The translations under genes were made by a program, and so were the position numbers. Source: Bryobacterales bacterium (GTDB lineage: Bacteria > Acidobacteriota > Terriglobia > Bryobacterales > Bryobacteraceae). From it: a stretch of 38,098 bases of DNA. The DNA lies in NCBI GenBank assembly GCA_020854055.1, contig JADZGD010000005.1, positions 1 through 38,098 on the forward strand, read 5' to 3'. The notes beneath the pieces are model-generated. The model had not been told where the DNA came from. It did no database searches and worked only from the letters and a program-made list of their open reading frames with translations. Position 1 is the stretch's first letter, and each line of letters opens with the position of its first letter. Below are positions 23,977 through 33,123 of the stretch, piece by piece.

Positions 23977-24383
23977 TTTACACTCCTTGCGCCGGTATTT
24001 CAGGCGTATCGCGAGAATTCTTCAAGCCACTGCAGTAGCTTGCGTGTTTAGCCCAGGTTCAGTGATGCTGACCTCACATCGCACCACAACCTATATTGTG
24101 GCGCCCCATCCAAGCACCTGCCGCTATCATATCGTAGCCAAACGACAAAATATAATGAATTTTTGATAATTTTGATGTTTGTTCTGTGTATCTGAACGAT
24201 AGTATTCTACCGGACAAGATAGCCGGACATTTACCCCGCCCGGATCCTCGAAGCCCGGCGAAACTCGCCCACCTCGTCTCGGTTCGGTCGAAGCCGGCAA
24301 GCCGGCTGGACCCCGCGCTTCTGGGTGCCCGCCTCCCTTTGCCAGCGGCGAACCCGCCGTGGTCGAATGGAAGTAGCTGACAC
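23977..24383. other. 407-bp gene-free control region between divergent receptor and exporter genes
   Basis: No convincing coding frame lies here. The middle (about 24080-24210) is markedly AT-rich for this window and contains a TATAAT at 24151-24156 without a good -35 partner on the plus strand. An inverted repeat lies at 24084-24101. A second, AGCCGGC-AA-GCCGGCT, occupies 24292-24307 in the presumed leader of the exporter gene and could form a tight stem. Promoters for both divergent genes should lie here, but I cannot place them firmly. Confidence 0.55.
24084..24101. promoter_or_regulatory. Candidate operator: CCACAA-N6-TTGTGG
   Basis: CCACAA (24084-24089) and TTGTGG (24096-24101) are exact inverted copies around CCTATA. 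The site lies about 108 nt upstream of the receptor's GTG, within the AT-rich part of the divergent gap. Size and symmetry fit a dimeric helix-turn-helix regulator. No known consensus is claimed. Confidence 0.35.
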
Positions 24384-26231
24384 GTGGAAGAAGAGGTCTT
24401 AGGAAAAGCGTATGACCGCCGGCTGATGGCCCGCCTGTTGGGATACATGCGCCCTTACAAGGGGCCCGTGGTCATCTCGTTGATTTTGCTGCTGGCCAGT
24501 TCGCTGTTTCAGGTGGCTGGTCCGTTACTAACCAAGTTCGCTATCGACCGTTACCTGGCGCCTGCCTCGGACCGCCCGGCATCGGTCTTTGACCCGCTGC
24601 TCTCCTCTGACGCCTGGACCGGTATCGCCCAGATTTCGGTTGTTTACCTGGTGATCCTGCTCGCCACCCTCGGTCTGGATTTCGCCCAGGCTTACCTGAT
24701 GCAACTCACTGGACAGAAGGCCATGTTCGACCTCCGCCGCGAACTGATGGCCCACCTCCAGAAACTGGATATCGCTTTCTTCGACCGCAATCCGGTAGGC
24801 CGCCTGGTTACCCGCGTCACCACCGATGTCGACGTGTTGAACGACCTGTTTACCTCGGGCCTGGTCAACCTGCTGGCCGACATTCTGATGTTGTCGTTCG
24901 TGGTCGTCGCCATGCTTCAGTTGAGCGCCGGCATGACCGCCATGCTGCTGGCCGTGCTACCCCTGGTGGTTTGGGCCACCATCCTGTTCCGCCGCTCGGT
25001 GGCCGAAAGTTACCGCCGCATCCGGGTCGCCATCGCCAGGATCAATTCCTATCTCCAGGAGCACGTCAACGGCATCGCCGTGCTGCAACTGTTCAACCGC
25101 GAAGCCAGGAGCGCTTCGGAATTCGACCGGATCAACCGCGGCCACATGGAGGCGTTCAAAGACTCCATCTTCGCCTACGGCTGGTTCTATCCGGTGGTTG
25201 AGTTCCTGGGCATGCTGGCAATCGCCGCGCTACTGGTTTATGGAGGCTACCAGGTACGTTCCGGAGCCATCACCCTGGGTATCCTGGTGGCTTTCTTCCA
25301 ATACGGGATGCGCTTTTTCCGCCCTATTCAGGACTTGAGCGAAAAGTACAACATCCTGCAATCGGCCATGGCCGCCTCCGAGCGTATCTTCAAACTGCTC
25401 GATACCCGGCCGGCCATCGCCGAACCCCCTACCGGCCGCCCGTTCCCCTCCACGCCTTCCGCCATCGAATTCGACTCGGTCTGGTTTGCCTACAAGGACG
25501 AGGACTGGGTGCTGCGCGATGTCAGCTTCCACATCGAACCCGGCGAGACCATCGCCGTTGTTGGCCACACCGGAGCCGGCAAGACCACCATCACCAGCTT
25601 GTTGTTGCGCTTCTACGACATCCAGAAAGGCGTCATCCGTCTGGGCGGTATCGACATCCGGGAGTTCGACCCCCGCCATCTGCGCCGCCACTTCGCCATC
25701 GTGCTTCAGGACCCTTACCTGTTCAGCGGCACTATCGCCGGCAATATCCGCCTGGGCACCGATGGCATCACTGCCGAAAACCTCACCAGCGCCGCCGAGC
25801 AGGTTAACCTGATGGACTTTATCCGCTCTTTGCCCGAAACCTTCGAGCATCACATCCGCGAGCGCGGCGCCGGTATCTCCACCGGCCAGAAGCAACTGAT
25901 CAACTTCGCCCGCGCGCTGGCTCACAACCCGCGCTACCTCATCCTGGATGAAGCCACCTCCAGCGTCGACACCGAGACCGAGTTCCGCGTCCGCGACGCC
26001 ATGAGTAAACTCGTCGCGGGCCGCACTTCGATCGTGATCGCTCACCGCCTCTCCACCATTCAGCGGGCCGACCGGATCTTCGTCATGCATAAAGGCCGGT
26101 TGCGGGAAAGTGGAACCCACCAGCAGTTGCTCCAGCAGCGCGGGCTTTACTGGAAGCTCTACCAGCTTCAGTATAAAGACCAGGAAGTCAAGGTTCCTCC
26201 GCCGGCGCTGGCGCCCGAAACGGGCAGGTAG
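24384..26231 (+). CDS. ABCB-type exporter half-transporter (MsbA/BmrCD-like)
   Basis: The 615-residue protein joins a six-helix membrane domain (about 25-310) to a nucleotide-binding domain (about 360-595). The ATPase has Walker A GHTGAGKTT (394-402), Q-loop Gln442, the signature ISTGQ (498-502; canonical LSGGQ), Walker B LILDE (519-523) and the switch His554 in IVIAHRLST. All catalytic residues are present. It should export a lipid or drug-like compound as a homodimer, or as a heterodimer with a partner encoded elsewhere. The GTG start has a weak ribosome binding site (GGAAG about 10 nt upstream). Its last 21 codons overlap the convergent gene by 64 bp; that tail lies beyond the conserved domain. 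It is divergent from the TonB receptor. Confidence 0.9.
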   Translation: MEEEVLGKAYDRRLMARLLGYMRPYKGPVVISLILLLASSLFQVAGPLLTKFAIDRYLAPASDRPASVFDPLLSSDAWTGIAQISVVYLVILLATLGLDFAQAYLMQLTGQKAMFDLRRELMAHLQKLDIAFFDRNPVGRLVTRVTTDVDVLNDLFTSGLVNLLADILMLSFVVVAMLQLSAGMTAMLLAVLPLVVWATILFRRSVAESYRRIRVAIARINSYLQEHVNGIAVLQLFNREARSASEFDRINRGHMEAFKDSIFAYGWFYPVVEFLGMLAIAALLVYGGYQVRSGAITLGILVAFFQYGMRFFRPIQDLSEKYNILQSAMAASERIFKLLDTRPAIAEPPTGRPFPSTPSAIEFDSVWFAYKDEDWVLRDVSFHIEPGETIAVVGHTGAGKTTITSLLLRFYDIQKGVIRLGGIDIREFDPRHLRRHFAIVLQDPYLFSGTIAGNIRLGTDGITAENLTSAAEQVNLMDFIRSLPETFEHHIRERGAGISTGQKQLINFARALAHNPRYLILDEATSSVDTETEFRVRDAMSKLVAGRTSIVIAHRLSTIQRADRIFVMHKGRLRESGTHQQLLQQRGLYWKLYQLQYKDQEVKVPPPALAPETGR

Positions 26232-28006
26232 ACGGTCAGGTCCTTTCCGTTCACACTCAGCACATCGCTGGCGGCCGGCTGCCCGTTCACCCGCCGGTCG
26301 ACAATCTTCCCATCCGCCAGCCGGCGGGAGACCAGCAGCTTCAGGCCGTCTATGTCGCAAGCTACTGTCCACAGCCCATCACGCTCCTCCGATTCGATCG
26401 CCGCCCTGCCGGCTTTGGCTACCAATCGTTCCAGCGCGGCTTTGTTCTGGCAATGTTCGGCCACAATCAGCAGGCCGGTGCGAACGCGCCTGGTGTCCAG
26501 GCGCCGAATCGCCGCGGCCGGATATTGGACCAGAAAGCGCCCGGCTCCCTCCGCTTTTCCGGCCGGATCGGTTTTCAGCGCCACGCTGGCGCCCTCGGGA
26601 AGGTGGAAGAAGCGAACGGCCAGTCCGCCGCCATCCACTCGTAGCCCCAATATCGATCCCGACGCCGATATCTTTCGCAAGATTCGCTGCGCCGCCAACG
26701 GGTAGACCACATTTGTGCCGAACAAACTCAGGTCCTTCTCTTTGGAGACATCCAAATCCAGAAGCGCCAAGAGCGCTCCTTTCTTCTGAATGCTGGCGGC
26801 ATTCAGTGGCAGATGGTGTGGTTTCGTCTGGCCCGACGGCCCGGCGACACGCACACGGCCGTAGGGCCGGCCCGTCGTGTCAGGCGCTACGAAAACGGCC
26901 GGCACATCCTCCCGGCGGCCGAGTTCGACGTCGATCAGCTTGTCGTGCCCGGTGTAGTGGTAGTTGGTGCTGCCGATGGCGAACTCCGGCGTGATGTAGT
27001 TGTACCGCTCGTAGCCTGCCTCTTCGCGCCACCGGGAGCGGACCACTTTCTCCGGCAGGGTAGCCAGCGCCAGAATCTCGTGCGGTGGCCGGTAGCCTCC
27101 CTTGCGTTCGTTGATCAGGAGGTAGATCCGGCCTATCCCGGCTCTCTCCGGCGCCAATGACCTCCGCAACCCCTCCATGTCCAGATACAACTCGATGCTC
27201 TCGTGGCCGGAGAGAAACTGGTAACTCCTGCTCTGCGGCCCGGAGAGGGTTCCTCTTCCCGGGTAGAAGTTGGCCGTGATATCGGCCCAGAAGAAGTCCA
27301 GTAACTTCCGGTATTTCTCCCGTGTGCGCTCCTGCGCGGCATAGAGATAGCCCATCGCCAGCGAATTGAGATCAACGGTGTAGTAGTTCGGACTATCGAA
27401 TTCGCCGATGCCCGCACGCCGGGTGTAGTCGATCCATTGATCCAGCAGCAACTCTCCTTCGGCCGCGGTTTTGGCGTTGCCTGCCGCCTGGCCGGCCAGC
27501 AGCAGGTTGGTCGCTTTCATGAGGAAGATGTTTGTGTATGTGATGGGCACGTGGTGGCGCCTGACGGCGATAAGCGCCGCGTCGAGATGTGGTTTCATCC
27601 GCCGCCGGAACTCACCGGACAGCCGGCCGCCATATTCAAGGAACAGCGGACCCAGCGGCTGCGTACAGAACTCTATGGCGTTGGAATCGCGAATCTCTGG
27701 ATGACCCACGCGCCACGGAATCGTGCCAAAATCAGGAGAAGCAGAGTCTAATATCTGATGATTAAATGCCCAAAGAACGAGCCGTTCGGCTTCGCGCGGA
27801 TCGCCGTCCATCACCAGCGTGGCCAGTCCCGCGTTCACCACGTCCCGAGTTGTGGGTGCCGGATCCGCCGATCGGAGGATTTCATTGACTCTTGATACGC
27901 CGGAACGCATCATTTCTTCGAAACGTGCTGCTCGCTCCGCTCGATCCGGAATCGCGGCGGGATACGCCGTGCTTAGAAGCAAAAAGGAGACCCAAAGCCG
28001 AACCAT
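26168..28006 (-). CDS. Secreted toroid-like protein, possible polysaccharide-active enzyme
   Basis: The 612-residue product has a signal peptide (VRLWVSFLLLSTAYPAA). The first 350 residues look helical, with a motif FDSPNYYTVDLNSLAMGY reminiscent of the (alpha/alpha) toroid of heparinase/alginate-lyase-like proteins, where conserved Asn, His and Tyr line the cleft. Other landmarks are NIFLMKATN, SRSYQFLSGHESIELY and TNYHYTGHD. The C-terminal half is beta-rich (VRVAGPSGQTKPHH, LGLRVDGGGLAVRFF), as in lyase sheet domains. I do not recognise a specific lyase family and no activity is proven. I chose the ATG at 28006, right at the signal peptide; the frame is open to 28081. It overlaps the ABC exporter gene by 64 bp at the 3' ends. 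Confidence 0.65.
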   Translation of the reverse strand: MVRLWVSFLLLSTAYPAAIPDRAERAARFEEMMRSGVSRVNEILRSADPAPTTRDVVNAGLATLVMDGDPREAERLVLWAFNHQILDSASPDFGTIPWRVGHPEIRDSNAIEFCTQPLGPLFLEYGGRLSGEFRRRMKPHLDAALIAVRRHHVPITYTNIFLMKATNLLLAGQAAGNAKTAAEGELLLDQWIDYTRRAGIGEFDSPNYYTVDLNSLAMGYLYAAQERTREKYRKLLDFFWADITANFYPGRGTLSGPQSRSYQFLSGHESIELYLDMEGLRRSLAPERAGIGRIYLLINERKGGYRPPHEILALATLPEKVVRSRWREEAGYERYNYITPEFAIGSTNYHYTGHDKLIDVELGRREDVPAVFVAPDTTGRPYGRVRVAGPSGQTKPHHLPLNAASIQKKGALLALLDLDVSKEKDLSLFGTNVVYPLAAQRILRKISASGSILGLRVDGGGLAVRFFHLPEGASVALKTDPAGKAEGAGRFLVQYPAAAIRRLDTRRVRTGLLIVAEHCQNKAALERLVAKAGRAAIESEERDGLWTVACDIDGLKLLVSRRLADGKIVDRRVNGQPAASDVLSVNGKDLTVYLPVSGASAGGGTLTSWSLY

Positions 28007-28114
28007 AACAAATCTATACTCTTTTTTCGTGCCCAAAGCAGAAATGCAGCACACGTTTTCCGCGGGAGGTCTGTCTGTCACTGACGAGTTTGCTAGTTCG
28101 AAAGAGTGAATGCC

Positions 28115-29188
28115 ATGACTCCGGTCCGGTTGTACCGATGTTGTCAGCCGGTGGTACTCTGCGTCTTCGCGATCATTGGTCTCTCCTGTAAGTCACCGGC
28201 CGAACGCCACGTCATCGCGCGGAAGCCACACGGCGAAGCGGCGCCTCTGAACCACCCGGTGAGACGCCATGTTCGGGCCACCGGAGTGGTGGAAGCGATT
28301 CACTCCGTCACCGTGGCGGTGCCGTCCATCACCGGGCAAGACGGCCGGGTGACGCTGGTTCGTATCGCGCGCAACGGCGTTCGTGTCCGGAAAGGCGATC
28401 TACTGGCCGAGTTCGATCGCACCCGGCAGGAGGACAACGCGCGCGAAGCGGGCGGCAAGTACGACGACCTCTGCCACAAGGTGGAAGAGAGCGTCGCCAG
28501 GAACAGGGCCGATGCCGAGACCCTTCGCTCCAGGCTTTCGCAGGCCGAAGCCGACCTCGAGAAAGCGGACCTGGAACTCCGCAAGGGTCCGGTGTTGATG
28601 GAAATCGAGCGGCTGAAGAACGAGTCTCGCAAGCGCGATGCCCAGGCCCATGTAGCCAGCCTGAAGCGCTCCAACAGGGCACACGACGCAGCCGGCGCCG
28701 CAGCACTCCGCATTCTGGAACTTCAGCGCGACCGCCAGAAGGTGGCCCTGGACCGCGCCCGTTCGAATGTGGAGAAACTGCTGGTGCGCGCTCCATTGGA
28801 CGGCATGGTGGCACTGCTCCCGGTGTGGCGCAATAACGCGATGGGTCATCCTCAGGAGGGCGACCAGCTCTGGCTGGGTGTCGCCATCGCGCGTATCTTC
28901 GATTCCTCCGAGATGGCTATCCGCGCGCAAGTGGGTGAACCGGACGGCGCCTGCCTGGTATCGGGCGCGCGTGCCACGGTTCGCCTGGATGCCTACCCGG
29001 ATCTGCCGCTTTCGGCCCGCTACGAGTCGTCCAGTCCCATTGCGACCGGCGATCTGGGAAGCCCCATCCGTACCTTTGCCGCCCGGTTCCGCCTGGAGAC
29101 GCCGAACGACAAGGTTCTTCCCGACCTCTCGGCGGCCCTCATGATCGAGACGCCGGAGAGTGCGCCGGCCGCCCCGGGAGGAAACTGA
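28115..29188 (+). CDS. HlyD-family periplasmic adaptor (first of three)
   Basis: The 357-residue protein has an N-terminal hydrophobic segment ending GLSC (Cys25), an imperfect lipobox, so it may be a lipoprotein or membrane-anchored. A split biotinyl-lipoyl half (about 50-110, VRVRKGDLLAEFDRTRQ) leads into a long coiled-coil hairpin (about 115-220, Lys/Arg/Glu-rich). The second lipoyl half (VRAPLDGMVALL) and a beta-barrel domain (LWLGVAIARIFDSSEM) follow. It lacks the longer C-terminal membrane-proximal domain of its two neighbours. I chose the ATG at 28115, 8 nt after AAAGAG; a GTG at 28106 is possible. It begins a four-gene export operon; the next gene starts 2 nt after its stop. Confidence 0.8.
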   Translation: MTPVRLYRCCQPVVLCVFAIIGLSCKSPAERHVIARKPHGEAAPLNHPVRRHVRATGVVEAIHSVTVAVPSITGQDGRVTLVRIARNGVRVRKGDLLAEFDRTRQEDNAREAGGKYDDLCHKVEESVARNRADAETLRSRLSQAEADLEKADLELRKGPVLMEIERLKNESRKRDAQAHVASLKRSNRAHDAAGAAALRILELQRDRQKVALDRARSNVEKLLVRAPLDGMVALLPVWRNNAMGHPQEGDQLWLGVAIARIFDSSEMAIRAQVGEPDGACLVSGARATVRLDAYPDLPLSARYESSSPIATGDLGSPIRTFAARFRLETPNDKVLPDLSAALMIETPESAPAAPGGN

Positions 29189-29190
29189 CC

Positions 29191-30504
29191 ATGACCATAG
29201 TCCCCCAAGAGCCGGACCCGCGTCCTGCTCCGAAGACTTCGCCTCGAAGGGATAGGGGCCGCCGTCTTGCCCGCCGCCTGGTGGCCACAGCCGTGCTGCT
29301 GGCCGCGCTCGGAGCCGGCCTCTACCATGGCCGTAAGTTCTACCTGAAGTCGCGCTCCGCTCGAGTGCTGGCCACGGCCCCGGTCCGCCAGGGCGAGTTT
29401 CTGGTGATGATCCGCTGCCGCGGTGAACTGCTGTCCCGGCGTTCGGTGCAGATCATCGCCCCGCAGAAAGTGCCCAACCTCCGGATCGTCTGGATGGCGC
29501 CTCAAAACGCCACCGTAAAGGAGGGTGATGTGGTGATCCGTTTCGACCCCAGCGCCGCCCGGCAGCAACTGGTGGAGAAGCAGGCATCGCTCGAGCAGGC
29601 ACAGGCCGGCCTCGATCAGGCCAGTGCTGAGAACCGGATCCTCGCCGAGCAGGATCGCCTGGATCTGAAGCAGGCCGAATACGACGTGGAGCGGGCGCGC
29701 CTGGAAGCGTCAAAAAGCGAGATCATAAGCCCTATCGAAGGGGCCGAGGCCCGTGTGGACCTGCGTGTGGCCGAGAACAAACTGCTGGTGCTGAAAGCCA
29801 CCGCGGCGTTGCATGAAGCCTCTGGCAAGCAGAAGGCAGCATCCCTGGAGCGAGTGCGGGACCAGGCCAAACTGGAATGTGACCTGACCCGTGAACGGCT
29901 GGCCAGGATGGAGTTGAAGACACCGCTTTCGGGCGTGGTCGTCTTCCAGAGCAATTACAGCCAGGGCTGGATGAACGCTAAGCCGTTCACGGTAGGCGAC
30001 AGTGTGTGGTCCGGCGCCACACTGGCCGAAATCCCGGACCTCGCCACGCTGGAGATGGACGCCAAGGTCGAAGAGGTCGACCGCGCCCGCATGAACGTCG
30101 GCAACGAGGCACGTATCAGGGTAGACGCGATGCCGGAGAAGGCCTTCTTCGCCCGGCTGACCTCGCTCTCACCACTCACCGAGCCGAGCTTCGACTGGAC
30201 GAGCGGTCCCGCGTTCCACGGCTACGCCCAGCTACAGACGTCTGACCCGCGGTTGCGTCCGGGCATGAACGGCACACTCGACGTCATCCTGGAACGAATC
30301 CCAGCCGCGATCAGCATTCCGGCGCGGGCGCTGTTCACGCGCCGCGGCCGCCCGGTAGTCTATGTGGTGGAGAAGCCGGGCCGGACCCGCGTGGTGGAAG
30401 TGAAGGTCCGGGCGCGCAACACCGATGAGATCGCCGTGGAAGGCGTGCCGGCGAACGCCACTGTGAGCCTGGTGGATCTGGAAAAGAGTGAGGCGAAATC
30501 GTGA
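29191..30504 (+). CDS. HlyD/MacA-type periplasmic adaptor (second of three)
   Basis: The 437-residue protein has one N-terminal membrane anchor (about 28-45, LVATAVLLAALGAGLYHG). It then has lipoyl half (ATVKEGDVVIRFDPSAA), a coiled-coil hairpin of about 130 residues, second lipoyl half (MELKTPLSGVVVF), beta-barrel (LAEIPDLATLEMDAKVEEVD) and a membrane-proximal domain (LRPGMNGTLDVIL, ISIPARALFTRRGRPVVYVV). This is the full MacA-like layout: a periplasmic bridge linking an inner-membrane ABC permease to an outer-membrane channel. GGAGG precedes the ATG. It is coupled to both neighbours, with its TGA overlapping the next ATG by one base. The exported substrate is unknown. Confidence 0.85.
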   Translation: MTIVPQEPDPRPAPKTSPRRDRGRRLARRLVATAVLLAALGAGLYHGRKFYLKSRSARVLATAPVRQGEFLVMIRCRGELLSRRSVQIIAPQKVPNLRIVWMAPQNATVKEGDVVIRFDPSAARQQLVEKQASLEQAQAGLDQASAENRILAEQDRLDLKQAEYDVERARLEASKSEIISPIEGAEARVDLRVAENKLLVLKATAALHEASGKQKAASLERVRDQAKLECDLTRERLARMELKTPLSGVVVFQSNYSQGWMNAKPFTVGDSVWSGATLAEIPDLATLEMDAKVEEVDRARMNVGNEARIRVDAMPEKAFFARLTSLSPLTEPSFDWTSGPAFHGYAQLQTSDPRLRPGMNGTLDVILERIPAAISIPARALFTRRGRPVVYVVEKPGRTRVVEVKVRARNTDEIAVEGVPANATVSLVDLEKSEAKS

Positions 30505-31784
30505 TGCGGCGCGGATTGTGGTTGACGTTACCGGCCGCGGTACTGGCGGCACTGTTGGGGCTCGCCGCTACGGAGCGTGGCCGGAAACCGGCCGCGGCGC
30601 TGCCAGTGGCCTCCATCCCTGTGACCAGGGTGAAGCGTGGCCCGGTGGAGTTGAAGGTGATCGCGCGCGGGAGCCTGGAGGGCGGAAGGCCGGATATGCT
30701 CTCGGCGCCCATGACGGGCGGCGACGACATGACGATCCGGATGATGCTGCCATCCGGCACGCTGGTGAAGGCCGGCGATGTGGTGGTCCAACTGGACTCT
30801 ACCGAACAAGAGTTCAAGCTGCGGGAGGCCGAAGCCGACATTGAGGAGGCCGGGCAGCGAGTGGCCGAGGCCAACGCCGAGAAGGAAGCGCGGCAGGAAG
30901 AGGATTCCTACTCGCTGGTCAGCGCCAGGGCCGCTCTGGAGCAGGCCGAACTGGAAGCCCGCAAGAACCCTCTGAAGGGCCGCATCGAAGCCCGGCAGAA
31001 CACGCTGGCGGTGGAATCGGCACGGGCGCGGCTGGTGGAACTGGAACAGAACCTGAAGAATCGCACCGGTACCGGGCAGGCTGCGATTGCCATGCAGGAG
31101 GCCAACCGCAAGAAGGCGCGCATCCGAGCTGGCATGGCGCGAAAAAACATCGAAAACATGACGCTACGGGCCAGGAGCGACGGCTACGTTTCCATCCAGC
31201 AGAACACGCAAACCAACTTCTACTACACCGGAATGACGTTCTCCCTGTTTCAGGTGGGCGACCAGGTCCGTGGCGGCATGGCCGTGGCCCAGATCCCGGA
31301 CCTGCACAGTTGGCTGGTGAAGGCATCGCTGGGGGAATTGGACCGCGGCCATCTACAGAAGGGCCAGCCGGCCCAAGTTCGAGTGGTGGCGGTGCCCGGC
31401 CGCCTGTTCCGCGGCCGGGTGGAGGACATCGGGGGAACGAACGGGCCGATGTGGAACCGGAAGTTCGAGTTCAAACTGACCCTCGAAGATCCATCCGCCG
31501 AACTGCGCCCGGGGATGACGGCCAACATCCTGGTCCACACCGATCGCATCGCGAACGCCTTGTGGATCCCCTCGCAGGCGCTGTTTGAAAGCGACGGGCG
31601 CGCCTTCGTCTACCTGGCCAGGCAGGGGCAATTCTCGCCGAAAGATGTGAAGCTGGTGCGGCGCAGCGAGAGCCAGGCGGTGATTGAAGGGCTGGTGGAA
31701 GGGCAGACGGTAGCGCTGGCCCGTCCCGAAGCCGGCGCGGCGCAAAAGCAGTCCGGCGGCGCGCTGAAGGCGATCCCCCAATGA
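30504..31784 (+). CDS. HlyD/MacA-type periplasmic adaptor (third of three)
   Basis: The 426-residue protein has an N-terminal anchor (about 5-22), a lipoyl half (LVKAGDVVVQLDSTEQ), a coiled-coil hairpin (about 95-215) and a second lipoyl half (LRARSDGYVSI). It continues with a beta-barrel (AVAQIPDLHSWLVKASLGELD) and a membrane-proximal domain (LRPGMTANILVHTD, LWIPSQALFESDGRAFVYLA). It is similar in layout to the second adaptor but clearly divergent in sequence, including an unusual NTQTNFYYTGMTFSLF insertion beside the lipoyl domain. The ATG at 30504 shares a base with the upstream TGA; a GTG at 30501 is an alternative. Its stop overlaps the permease start as ATGA. MacA-type hexamers are usually homomeric, so three adaptors in one operon is unusual. 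Confidence 0.85.
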   Translation: MRRGLWLTLPAAVLAALLGLAATERGRKPAAALPVASIPVTRVKRGPVELKVIARGSLEGGRPDMLSAPMTGGDDMTIRMMLPSGTLVKAGDVVVQLDSTEQEFKLREAEADIEEAGQRVAEANAEKEARQEEDSYSLVSARAALEQAELEARKNPLKGRIEARQNTLAVESARARLVELEQNLKNRTGTGQAAIAMQEANRKKARIRAGMARKNIENMTLRARSDGYVSIQQNTQTNFYYTGMTFSLFQVGDQVRGGMAVAQIPDLHSWLVKASLGELDRGHLQKGQPAQVRVVAVPGRLFRGRVEDIGGTNGPMWNRKFEFKLTLEDPSAELRPGMTANILVHTDRIANALWIPSQALFESDGRAFVYLARQGQFSPKDVKLVRRSESQAVIEGLVEGQTVALARPEAGAAQKQSGGALKAIPQ

Positions 31785-33091
31785 GTACGCCCTCCGAAGT
31801 CCGCCAGGAGCAACAGCCCGGACACCGCCGGGTTTCCGCGATCGGCGTCATCCTTGCCGATTTCCTGCTGGCCGGGGCGAACCTGCGCTCGCAGAAGACC
31901 CGGACGCTGCTGACCGCGCTCGGTATCGTGTTCGGCGTTGGCTCGGTGATCGGCATGCTCGCCATCGGCGCCGGCGCCAGGGAAGAGTCTCTGCGTTTCA
32001 TCGAACAGCTCGGCGTACGCAACGTGCTGATCGAATCGCGTCCGGCGGCTGGAATGGAAGAGATGCAGCAGCGGCGGCGCTCCTCGCCGGGCCTCACCGA
32101 ACGCGATGCGCGCATTCTTGAAGCCAACATTGAGGCGCTGGAAGCCATCTCGCCACGGCGCACCCTGCACCCGGGCCGCCTGGTCCCCAAACCCTCCAAG
32201 GATGTGCCGGAAGTCTTTGGCGTGCGGCCCGAGTATGCACTGATCCATAGTCTTCACCCGGCCGAGGGCGGCTTCTTCGACAGGGAGACCGATGAAGCCA
32301 GCCGCGCCGTCTGCGTACTGGGCGAAACGGCTAAGGTGAGCCTATTCGGCTATGAGCCGGCGGTGGGCCAATATGTAAAAGTGAACGATGTGTGGCTGGA
32401 AGTGATAGGAGTGCTGAGCGAGCAGGTGAGCGGGGCTTCCGCGTACGCCGGCGGCAAGATGCAGGATCGCAACAACGTCATCTTCACGCCGCTGAACACC
32501 TTTCAGTACCGGTTTTGGGACCGGCTGGCATTTCTTACCAAGGATGACCTGGATGGCATCGACCTGCGGCTGCGGCCCGGCGCCGATTCGATTGCGACTG
32601 CCAAGGTGGTGGGCGCGGTTCTGGAATCGACGCACCACGGCGTAGAGGACTTCAACGTAACCATCCCCGCGGCGCTATTGGCGCAGCAGCAGCAGACGCA
32701 GACCATCTTTACTTACGTGATGGTGGCCATCGCGGCCATCTCGCTGCTGGTGGGCGGCATCGGTATCATGAACATCGTGCTGGCTACCGTACTGGAACGT
32801 ACTCACGAGATCGGTATCCGGCGCGCCCTCGGCGCCAAGCGCAGAGACATCGTGCGGCAGTTCCTGATCGAATCGGCGTTGATCTCCTCGGCCGGTGGCC
32901 TACTGGGTGTGGGATGCGGTTTCCTGCTCTCCTCGATCATTGCCCGCGCGGCCGAGTGGAATACCATCGTCACCACGCCTTCGGTGGTCATCGCGTTCAC
33001 CGTTTCGGTGGCCGTGGGACTAATCTTCGGCATCTATCCGGCGATGAAGGCGGCACGCATCGATCCGATCGAAGCACTGCGTTACGAGTAG
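31781..33091 (+). CDS. MacB/FtsX-type ABC permease without an ATPase domain
   Basis: The 436-residue permease has a first membrane helix (about 42-65, LTALGIVFGVGSVIGMLAIG), a periplasmic MacB_PCD domain of about 230 residues (LGETAKVSLFG), and three C-terminal helices (about 310-340, 365-390, 400-425). It also has the cytosolic ERTHEIGIRRALGA motif and a RIDPIEALRYE C-terminus. These are hallmarks of mechanotransmission-type (type VII) ABC systems such as MacB and LolCDE. E. coli MacB (about 648 residues) carries its ATPase on the same chain; this protein does not, and no ATPase gene follows. The partner must come from elsewhere. It is the last gene of the adaptor operon, overlapping the third adaptor by 4 nt. 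An 83-nt gap follows. Confidence 0.88.
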   Translation: MSTPSEVRQEQQPGHRRVSAIGVILADFLLAGANLRSQKTRTLLTALGIVFGVGSVIGMLAIGAGAREESLRFIEQLGVRNVLIESRPAAGMEEMQQRRRSSPGLTERDARILEANIEALEAISPRRTLHPGRLVPKPSKDVPEVFGVRPEYALIHSLHPAEGGFFDRETDEASRAVCVLGETAKVSLFGYEPAVGQYVKVNDVWLEVIGVLSEQVSGASAYAGGKMQDRNNVIFTPLNTFQYRFWDRLAFLTKDDLDGIDLRLRPGADSIATAKVVGAVLESTHHGVEDFNVTIPAALLAQQQQTQTIFTYVMVAIAAISLLVGGIGIMNIVLATVLERTHEIGIRRALGAKRRDIVRQFLIESALISSAGGLLGVGCGFLLSSIIARAAEWNTIVTTPSVVIAFTVSVAVGLIFGIYPAMKAARIDPIEALRYE

Positions 33092-33123
33092 GGTCCGTTC
33101 CGCAACAGACTATTTTGGTATAG

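Noticed and set aside
24151-24156. TATAAT as the -10 element of the exporter gene
   Set aside because: No acceptable -35 sequence lies 16-18 nt upstream, and it is more than 220 nt from the start codon; kept only as a note in the intergenic entry.
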